From positions 58,564,877 to 58,628,876 of the forward strand of contig CM068313.1 in assembly GCA_034766995.1 (NCBI GenBank): a stretch of 64,000 nucleotides of DNA. The letters are read 5' to 3'. This document shows, piece by piece, positions 56,079-64,000 of the stretch (position 1 is its first letter; the number at the start of each line of letters is the position of its first letter). Below the pieces are notes generated by a model that saw only the letters and a list, made by a program, of their open reading frames with translations, ran no database searches and was not told the origin of the DNA. A program made the translations under genes and the position numbers. The stretch comes from Acanthacorydalis orientalis (taxonomy: Eukaryota > Arthropoda > Insecta > Megaloptera > Corydalidae).

Positions 56079-56646
56079 TATCAGGTTGGTAGAAAAATAA
56101 TTGCGGTTTATAACCTTCAAATTCAAATTTTTCTCTTTTTTTATTTTCCTAACTTTTTTAAGTAATCTAGAACTTTTCGATGACTTACATCTAACTTTCG
56201 TGCAAGCTCTCAACTTATTGTGCATAGTTTTGATTCAACTATCGCCTTCAGTTGGTCGTTATGAACTGAAAAAGAACACCTGCGACCTTCTTCATCTTCA
56301 AGACTTTCATCCCCAGCACGAAATTTTGTAATCTCCATTGCACCGTATGTTTCTTAACAGTACCCACGCCAAAAGTATCGTTTAGTTTATAAGCAGTTCT
56401 TTTACCCTGCCACCCGTTTTGAATTCATACAAAAAAATTCCTCTTCTTTACATCTTTTACAATTTAAATTCGATAATCCAATTTGAATCAAAATTAAAAA
56501 TAAAACCAAAGTCAATGTCATCAAAATGCAGACCGAAAAATGCAATTTAAAATAATATTACATGAACACGATGAAATTACACTTTCATTGAAAAAAAATA
56601 AAGTTATAATTCAGAAAAGAAAATTTATTTTCCTACCAAAGTAATA
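56079..56646 (-). mobile_element. mariner family E MITE, 564 bp
   Basis: The ends tcaggttggtagaaaaataa (56081) and inverted tcctaccaaagtaa (56644) are flanked by TA. Layout and length match the MITE at 42694-43249. On the minus strand, decayed N-terminal transposase sequence (YEFKTGG-like start near 56430) is present and the catalytic domain is absent. Reuse of the same layout in two places suggests a mobilised deletion derivative. Confidence 0.85.
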
Positions 56647-58460
56647 AAATAGTTAAAATTCTATTCGACCGACTACTTGCTATAAAAAATCATCGTCGAA
56701 TATGACTGTTAGGTATAATTATTGAAAAAATAAAAAACGATTTCAGTTATTCTGTTTTTTACGAACCAAAGAGGTTGTTTTGAACTGATTTATTCTTTCA
56801 CTTGTACTTAAATGAACAAAACATATGTAGAAATACTAATAAAAAATACTAAGTTAATCATAAATTGAAAATAAGAATGAACTTGATATTTATTATATAA
56901 AGTCTATTGTAAATTATTTTTAAAGATATATCTTTTTTGATTTATATATATATATATAATGTAGAACTATACAAAAACATGCGTGTGTTATGCTTGTTGG
57001 TATTTGCTTAAGAAAAAAAAATAACCTACCCCACGTCTATACATAATAGAATACAATCCTGTCACGCACACAGTTACATGTAATCTAACCTATATAATCT
57101 AAGTCTGTTGAAGATAAGACAAAGTCATCTACAAAATAAGTCAGGGATGTGGGCAAACAATATGGGGTTGGGTTTGACTTGTTTACATTCACTCCTATGG
57201 CGTTAAGTACTTTTGACAAAAGCGGTCTCGTTTCCTATTGTATAGCACAGCGTATGACACACAAAACGGCTATTGTTTCGTGGCTCTTCTAGCGACTACC
57301 GACCAACGAACCAACGTACCAACCAACCAGTCAGTCAAGCATTAATATATCTTCCATATCAATATACAGCATGTTTCTCAATTCCTATAGATACATTGTT
57401 AAACAAGAAAATAACTACAAGTATTTAATTTTTTCAAATAGAAAATAATTGATAGGACATGAAATTTGTTATTTCTATTCATAGACACTGAAATACATCA
57501 TTTAAATTTCACTTCTTTAACTCCCTTTCTTTCCCACCTCGCTCACTACCATTTCCGTATCATCTAACCAATAACATTGAAATTAACAAATAATACACAC
57601 AAATAATACACATAAAATCATAATTTTCTATAGGAAAATTTTAAATTAACATAACAAATAACATCATATTGAAGATAATAATCAATTCAATTAGTTAGAG
57701 TGTTAAGGATGTATTGATGACTAATCGATTGATTGATGGCAGCTCTATAAATTAAACTAAACACTGAGAACGCAACAAACGGATTTGTTCTGATGTATAA
57801 AATATTAATCAGTGTATAAACGATCGTCATCAGCGTACGACCGAATGTATTGTGTATGAGAATACAGTCAGCAGCACAGTGTGTGTGGATTAAGTATTCT
57901 ATAAGCAACAAAACTGTTATTATTATCCTCTCAAAACCGTCGTGGTCGTACATATTTTCAAGAAAAGGGCATCTTTGGACTGCACTCTCCGCCAATAAGT
58001 TGTTTGATGTCAGGGAAGAAAAATCGTTCCTCCCCGACATCTGAATCATTACAAGAGTGAAGATCAATCGATAGTAACCAATCATAGTACAGACCACGTA
58101 AATTATATCAACCAATCAGAGTACGAATAAAATCAGGCACCGCGGAGGAAGATTAATTTTTATTTATAGAGAAATATGAAATTTAAAAAAAAACTACTTT
58201 TAATATGTGTAAGCTGTTATTCAAGCACTTTACACAAGTTCTTTTCTGCCTGCACCACGTTGACCATCTTTTTAGAACATTCACAGTTTACAATGCCCCA
58301 AATTCACTTCTTCTTCACTTATGTTAACAGTTTGAAAGGTTAAAGAAAACTGACTCACATATGTAATACCTAACTTAACTAAACTACCAGATTGACATTT
58401 TCCCAATTCAAATCGGTTTTATTCAGGTCGGGTTAGTTAACGATCAATAACGCATAAAAG
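56647..58460. other. Largest stretch without recognised content (1.8 kb)
   Basis: No transposon end or coding homology was seen apart from a short (TA)n at 56944-56959. The second half (57100-58140) is somewhat less AT-rich. A 142-codon minus-strand frame (57687-58115) has no recognisable motif and no supporting context. Confidence 0.45.
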
Positions 58461-59808
58461 TGCACAAGAGTCGTTTGAATGGTTTGGAAATTTTGAATGA
58501 GATAGCGCCACTATTCATTTTATAACGTCGCGGCTATCAAATGACATTTTTCAAACTAACATAGGCGAAATTTCAGTCTGAAGCGACGCGTTGTTTACAT
58601 TCTACAGATATTTGAAGAAGCATTGTAGTAGTTACCGCAAAAATGAAAAAAGAGTTCCATACAGTGATAAAACTTTTATATTTAAATAAATGAACGGCCG
58701 TCTACATCAAAGCGGAGTTGGATGAAGTTCATGGGGACAACACTAGTGTTGAAGACCATTTATTTCTGGATAAATGAGTTTAAGGTGACCGAACATGTAC
58801 TGAAGATGGAGTGAGTTCTGGACGTCCAGTTGAGGTCACCATGATGGATAGCGTTGAAAAAATTCATGGTATCATTATGGAAGACCGCCAAATGAAAATG
58901 CGTCAGATTGCTGAGACTGTAGGCATCTTATCTGAAAAAAATGCACATAGAAAAGCTGTGTACTCTATGGGTGCAGCGATTGTTAACTGTCGACCAAAAA
59001 CGTACACGGAAGTACATTTTAATCAAGTTTTTAGCAATGTTTCCGCAGGCCTTATTGCATGGATTCATCACCGTGGATGAAACATGGATTCAACACTACA
59101 CATCTGAGCCGAAGCAGCACTGAAAGTAGTGTGCAACGACTGGTGAACTGAAGTTAACCCAAAAAGGCGAAGACCGTTTTGTTCACTGAAAGGTATGGGC
59201 ATGGTTTTTTGGTATTTTACAGGAATCATCCTGATCGAATACTTAACGAAGACAAAAACGATAACAGGAACCTCTTATGCAACATTATTGTTTGAAAGAA
59301 AAGCTAAAATAAAAACGGCCAAGATTGGCCGTTTTGTTGGCTGAGAAGGTGATGGTCACTCTTTTTTAGGATTCCCAATGAATCATCCTGACAGACTACA
59401 TAACTAAAGGAAAAACGATAACATAAGTCTATTATGCAACATTATTGAACCGTTTGAAAGAAGAACTGAAACGAAAATGACCAAATTGGCGGAGAAAAAA
59501 ATGCTCTTTCACCAGAAAATGTCTCACAAATCGACCGTAGTAATGGCAAAATTACACAGATTAGGCTTCAAAATAATTCCACATCCATTTGTGTGACTTC
59601 TTCCTCTTTCCAAATTTGAAAATTTGGCTCGATGGGAAGAAATTCTTGTCGAATGCGGATTTCATTACCGCTGTAAATGCGTATTTTTCAGACTCGCTAG
59701 ACCAAGTGTCTAGCACTCAATGAAGACTATGTTGAGAAATAAAATCGATTATTTCCAAAAAGGTTCTTTAACTTGCTTTTTTACCATACTGATCAAACGA
59801 CCCTCGTA
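58461..59808 (+). mobile_element. Old mariner (family C), full-length but heavily decayed
   Basis: The right end gatcaaacgaccctcg (59806, followed by TA) is mirrored by a diverged left end cacaagagtcgtttgaatgg (58463). The length is about 1.34 kb. The internal gene is recognisable throughout but has many stops and small deletions and one short duplicated segment, so this is among the oldest mariners here. Confidence 0.8.
58643..59750 (+). pseudogene. mariner family C transposase pseudogene
   Basis: The ATG at 58643 reads MKKEFHTVIKLLYLNK then a stop, followed by YIKAELDEVHGDNTSVEDH. From 58811 come SSGRPVEVTMMDSVEKIHGI and MEDRQMKMRQIAETVGILSE. The first Asp is in FITVDETWIQHYTSEPKQH (59065-59122). 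A segment around 59200-59330 is partly repeated at 59345-59480 (TDYITKGKTIT; YYATLLNRLKEELKRK). The second Asp region is damaged (LFHQKMSHKS, Asp and neighbours lost). It resembles family B but is much more diverged. Confidence 0.8.
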
Positions 59809-60608
59809 TGTATTAGAAAAACGACCTACATTTTTCGGACTACTGACACATTTAGAAACGAACTGCGTTAAAATGAACATACAGTGTACAATCCGTTCTG
59901 AATCGAGCTTGTTCGCAATAATTGTTTTATCATTCATCGAAAATAAAAAATATAAAATAATATTTTGATCTATACATCAGTTTCAATTTTTTAACAGAAA
60001 ATTTAAAATTATATTATGATAATTTCTGTCATTTTATTTTATCAAATTCAAAAACTCTATCTTAGATATCTATACACCGAATTAGTATGCTATAAGCAGC
60101 CTTTCCTTTTTTCTGTTCAAATTTAAAAAAGTACGACCGTGTAAGTGGTTGAAAGTGTCGTAATACGATACACATTCTATACATTGAACACACCTCACTA
60201 AAAACCACGATATTAGTGCGACAAAGAGCCTACAACACTTTATATCTGTATAGTGCGAGTGTCATGTCAATGTCAAGATAGTTCTGTAACAATACGTTAT
60301 GGCTTCCATATATAGCGCTTGTGCTTTTTTTGTCGACGTTCAAGGATGTTGTCTGTTGTTTTTAGACAAATGCACACAATATGTGTATACACAGTAGTGT
60401 TTATATAATACGAAGACTTGTAGGTCAAAGTTTTATTTCTGTATATGTTGCTGTTAAATATGCGAGGGCGAGGGATCTTTTATGTAAAATTTCTATGAAT
60501 ACAGGCATTGTTGTATATACTAGAAAACGTTCATAAAATCATCATCTCTCATATGTTACAGTCATAAAAAATATTCTTACTTGAACCTTTTTTTGATGTG
60601 CTAGAAAT
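59809..60608. other. Unassigned AT-rich DNA
   Basis: About 800 bp with nothing recognisable. Confidence 0.45.
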
Positions 60609-60670
60609 TTGTATATATATATATATATATATATACACGCATACATACATATGTATATATATATACATAC

Positions 60671-60721
<51 letters not shown>
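60609..60721. repeat. (TA)n array
   Basis: TA dinucleotides with tacatacg interruptions, ending at the left terminus of a pogo-like MITE. Confidence 0.95.
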
Positions 60722-60724
<3 letters not shown>

Positions 60725-60803
60725 TGTCAATCCTCCTATAACGCGATTGAGTAGTACTGCGTTATATGGAAACCGCAATTATTCAAATTCAGAAGCAAGT
60801 ATA

Positions 60804-62102
60804 TACGAGGGTGGTCCCAGAAGTACCCGACCCAACAAAAAAAACACAAAAATTTTGGAAAAAAATATATATATATTTTTCAACATAATCTACTTCCAGC
60901 TCTATACACTTTTCCTATCGATGTTCAATAAGTTCGATACCCTTTTTATAATAAGAACTGTCTTGCTCCTCAAAATACCCATTAACTGCCGACATCAATT
61001 CTTCATCGTTGGGAAATCTTTGACCACTGAGCCATTTTTTCAAGTTTGGGAACAGAAAATAATCCGAGGGGGCTAAATCTGGCGAATAGGGTGCATGATG
61101 TAGCAATTCAAACTTTAATTCATTAATTTTGGCCATTGCAATAACGGATTTGTGAACTGGTGCATTGTCTTGATGAAACAACACTTTCTTCTTAGCCAAA
61201 TGCGGCCGTTTTTGCTTGATTTTTTCGCTCAAACGTTGCAATAAGTTCGCATAATACTCGCCGTTGATAGTTTTTCCTTTTTCAAGATAGTCAATGAAAA
61301 TTATCCCACGCGCATCCCAAAAAACCGACGCCATGACCTTGCCTGCAGACGAAACGGTTTTCGCCTTCTTTGGAGCCGGTTCTCCCTTTTCAGTCCATTG
61401 TTTTGATTGTTCTTTTGTCTCGGGTGTGAAGTGATGGACCCGTGTTTCATCTATGGTTATGAAACGGCGCAAAAATTCTGCTCTTTTGCTGTGAAACTTC
61501 GGTAAACACTCAATTGAAACATCTTCACGACACTGTTTTTGCTCGAATGTGAGCAAACGCGGCACCCATCTTGCAGACAGCTTTCTCATGTCCAAATTTT
61601 CAGATAATATGCGATGTACCGCACTTTTTGAAATGCCTACTATGTCTGCTAGCTCGCGCACTTTCAGTCGACGATCAACCAGTACCGCTTTGTGGATTTT
61701 CTTCACCATTTCTGGAGTCGTCACCTCATTTGGTCGACCACTGCGATGCTCGTCTTGGCAGCTCGTACGGCCTCGTTTAAACTCTGCTGCCCAATATTTC
61801 ACTGTTGTAAACGAAGGAGCAGACTCACCCAGAGGAGAATCCAGTTCAGCTTTTATATTGGTTGGGCTGAGGCCTTTCAAATAAAAGTATTGTATCACGT
61901 AACGATGGCCAATTTTCTCCATTTTCACAAATTCACTGAAAACGTTCGCTATTGATGGCTTCCAAACAAATACTAAACAACGTGACGTCCCCAAACTTGA
62001 AACATATGCTTTATAGATTGTGTACTTTCTAATACAGTGATATTTTTCAAACAACTGCCGCCATCTCTAGGTCAGGCCGGGTACTTCTGGGACCACCTCG
62101 TA
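60804..62102 (-). mobile_element. mariner family B, copy 3 (1295 bp), nested
   Basis: The termini CGAGGGTGGTCCCAGAAGTA (60806) and inverted cttctgggaccacctcg (62100) are flanked by TA. One C is missing from the right end. It interrupts the pogo-like MITE. Confidence 0.96.
60915..61922 (-). pseudogene. mariner family B transposase, nearly complete
   Basis: The ATG at 61922 opens an uninterrupted frame of 335 codons, the longest intact mariner frame in the window. Order: N-terminal helix-turn-helix (IKAELDSPLGESAPSFTTVK), GRPNEVTTPEMVKKIH, second HTH (ELADIVGISKSAVHRILSEN), linker RWVPRLLTFEQKQC. The catalytic domain has FITIDETRVHHF, FHQDNAPVHKS and [15 protein letters not shown], with D34D spacing. 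In the first motif the near-invariant Trp after DET is Arg. The frame ends IEHR at 60915 because a TGG is TAG. Sister copies continue about 15 residues. The upstream in-frame codons to 62054 extend toward the terminal repeat and are unlikely to be used. An active protein is doubtful. Confidence 0.92.
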
Positions 62103-62451
62103 TATAAATCAGGCTGATTCGTTCTGCATTATATGGAAACTGTTTTCTCAGAGCACCTTGTGAATACGGTTATGAAATAAAATTTTATAGATACAAAAGG
62201 CAATAAATATATGTTTACATATTTCAAATTATTTTTATTGAATTTAAGGGGCCATATAAGACAAAAAAACGAAGTGAAATATAAACTAAAACACTATTTT
62301 AAACCATAAAAGTGTAATAGAATACATAATGCTATAGAGAGACTGCTTAATCAAATTATGATGTATTATACAAAAACCGTGTTATGAGTAGCACGTTAAA
62401 AGAGGGTTTAATGTATATATATATATACATTATACATACATACATATATAA

Positions 62452-62994
62452 ACCCGCCCCTCAATTTACGCGGAGTGTCCGTTCCACGTGGATTCGTTTT
62501 ACGCGAATGAAGATCGCGTAAATTAAGTCTATCTGTACAATAGAAAAAATATTGGAAATAAAAGCTAGTAAAGTTGTAGATACACATATTTACTTAACAT
62601 AAATTAAAAGAATGACGTTTTAGAAAACAAAAGTTGATAAATTTCATTCGGTGTCACTGGTAAACGCTTGTTACGTACTTTTAAAACTTCTAGGAAAATA
62701 TTTTTTTCTGGCTTCGTAAATTAGGATCGCAAAGATGATTAGTAAGTCAATGTGACATCTCTCTGAGCATGTTTTGTGCGAGACTGCCGTGCTTTTCTTT
62801 TTATACGTTCAAGTAAGAATTTTCGTCAATTTGATGTATAATAAATACAATGAAAAATTATATAAAATGAAATCTATCTGACCAATACAGCAAAATCAAT
62901 ACCGCATATAAAAAGTGCAGCGTAAATGGAGGTATAATTTACCGAGTAAAAAAAACTCGTGTTAAAAAGGTCGCGCGTAAATTGAGGGACGGGT
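62452..62994. mobile_element. MITE with ACCCGYCCCTCAATTTACGCG ends, 543 bp
   Basis: The left end ACCCGCCCCTCAATTTACGC (62452) is matched by the inverted right end cgcgtaaattgagggacggg (about 62974-62993). A subterminal palindrome, tttacgcg ... cgcgtaaa, lies just inside the left end. There is no coding. TA-rich tracts flank both sides. Its style is close to pogo-like elements; the family assignment is inference. Confidence 0.75.
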
Positions 62995-62995
62995 G

Positions 62996-63061
<66 letters not shown>
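62996..63061. repeat. (CATA)n-(TA)n array
   Basis: catac units then TA dinucleotides between the MITE and a truncated mariner. Confidence 0.95.
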
Positions 63062-63064
<3 letters not shown>

Positions 63065-63421
63065 CGCACGACTGATCCTTCAAAACTTGAATGAAATGGG
63101 CTATGAAACATTGCCTGATCCACCATACTCATCAGACACCGCGCCAACTTAATTATCACTTGTTTAAGCATTCCGACAACTTCTTACAAGGTATAGTCTT
63201 CAAGAACCAAGCTGCTGCAATAGAGCAAAGTGCAATTCGAGATTTTATCAACTCGAGAACTCCGGAATTTTATACTACCGGAATAAATAAACTTGTAATT
63301 AATTGGCAACAATGTGTCTATTCTAAAGGTGTTTATTTCGATTAATAAAATTAATTATTAGCTGAAAAAAAATATATGAATCTAAAGGTCATAAACCGCA
63401 ATTATTTTTCTACCAGCCTAT
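63062..63421 (+). mobile_element. mariner family E, 3' portion only
   Basis: The 5' side is cut by a (TA)n array. The 3' side ends with ctaaaggtcataaaccgcaa and a tatttttctaccagccta terminus, the inverted repeat of family E. Coding is frameshifted. One frame has NLNEMGYETLPDPPYSSDTA. The frame ending at 63345 has YHLFKHSDNFLQG, AIRDFINSRTPEFYTTGINK and KGVYFD. The usual third Asp (TDYHLF) reads Asn. This supplies the C-terminal half that the family E MITEs lack. Confidence 0.85.
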
Positions 63422-63849
63422 TATTATGATAGTGTTGTCTCGCCTCATCAACATGTTCAAAACGCCAAATTATATTTTTTTAATTACCTATATACAGTTC
63501 TGACACATTCACTAAATTTACTTTTAGAAAAAAATTCTTTTTCACTCTAAAAATCACACCAAATTTTTCGATAAGAAATATTTATTCAATTATTATAATT
63601 TCGGGTATCATAAACGATAATTGAAAATAATTAATAATAGTTTATTGAATATTTTTGATCGAAACATCTGATGTGGTTTGTGGGGTTAATCAGGAACTCA
63701 TTTGAGGAATTTTAAATTACTTTTATGTTTTTTTTTGATATGGATAGATTTATCGTATAAGGAATTAACTTAAAAAATAGTATCTATTAATTCAATCCAA
63801 GGGATTAAATTCTTTGTTACTTTGCCATGTTAAAAACGTTTCACATTAA
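63422..63849. other. Unassigned AT-rich DNA
   Basis: No gene seen; bounded on both sides by mariner family E termini. Confidence 0.4.
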
Positions 63850-63884
63850 TATTGAGATGTTCAATTATTTTTCTACCAACCTAA
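63850..63884 (+). mobile_element. Solo right terminus of mariner family E
   Basis: caattatttttctaccaacctaa followed by TA repeats the family E right end. The bases after it (caatagaaaataaatg) also resemble the start of the satellite monomers at 2432-4061. Confidence 0.7.
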
Positions 63885-63923
63885 TACAGTATTTTATTTT
63901 TTTCAATAGAAAATAAATGAAAA

Positions 63924-63929
<6 letters not shown>

Positions 63930-64000
<71 letters not shown>
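63930..64000. repeat. (TA)n array running to the window edge
   Basis: Nearly pure TA dinucleotides. Confidence 0.95.

Larger units (their letters stand above)
60720..62415. mobile_element. pogo/Tigger-like MITE (about 395 bp) split by a mariner
   Basis: The left end CAGTGTCAATCCTCCTATAA (60722) and the inverted right end ttaaaagagggtttaatg (62413) are flanked by TA. Both ends continue with a cgcg or cgtg block and a repeated gcgttatatgg/gcattatatgg motif, as in insect pogo-like elements. The family B mariner at 60806-62100 lies inside. No transposase of its own is present. Confidence 0.6.

Noticed and set aside
57687..58115. 142-codon minus-strand frame
   Set aside because: No recognisable motif, no signal or domain pattern, no repeat copy and no context; length alone is not persuasive in AT-rich DNA.

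Overview
This window looks like insect nuclear DNA. It is very AT-rich, crowded with (TA)n microsatellites and packed with decayed class II transposons. The mariner load, and the resemblance of several copies to the mellifera-type mariners known from bees and ants, point to Hymenoptera (perhaps an ant), but no host gene is present to prove it. I recognise no host protein-coding gene, rRNA or functional tRNA. The window reads as an intergenic region or giant intron that has served as a transposon graveyard.

Layout. 1-4.1 kb: a TTAA-flanked piggyBac-like MITE, a mariner 5' half, and a ~400-bp tandem satellite whose monomers each end in a mariner terminus. 4.9-5.2 kb: a CpG-rich unique island. 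6-9.5 kb: a pogo-like C-terminal remnant and two mariners of different families joined by a (TA)n array. 9.7-13.2 kb: an RTE-type LINE tail and an IS630/Tc1-like pseudogene. 13.6-19.6 kb: three piggyBac-like pseudogenes around a 14-bp CA-rich minisatellite and a CpG-rich island. 20-22 kb: an orphan coding remnant and a mariner. 22.5-22.9 kb: a CpG-rich island. 23.4-27.6 kb: a Tc1-like element carrying two nested insertions, followed by a mariner. 28-33 kb: a CpG-rich island, mariner ends, a mariner, a LINE 3' end and a mariner. 33.9-38.2 kb: a microsatellite-capped foldback, a Tc1-like element, and an IS630-like pseudogene split by a block with a Helitron/Helentron-like protein remnant. 38.4-46.8 kb: a mariner, an IS630-like element, mariner-type MITEs, an RTE tail and the best-preserved piggyBac, with both 17-bp inverted repeats and TTAA sites. 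46.8-54 kb: six mariner copies from four families plus solo ends. 54-58.4 kb: a hAT-like end, a short tandem duplication, a mariner MITE and about 1.8 kb without recognisable content. 58.5-64 kb: an old mariner, a pogo-like MITE with a mariner inserted in it, a second MITE, and mariner 3' ends.

No set of genes works together as a host pathway. The elements relate to one another as parasites: full-length but broken copies, internally deleted copies that keep both ends, and short MITEs. No copy seen is clearly autonomous. The nearest are the mariner transposase at 60915-61922 (a late nonsense codon) and the piggyBac transposase at 45135-46425 (lacks the N-terminus, one frameshift). I found no convincing new biological system. 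The more unusual structures are the mariner-end satellite, mariners of different families sharing single (TA)n arrays, independent deletion derivatives of one mariner, and nested insertions whose target sites are still readable.
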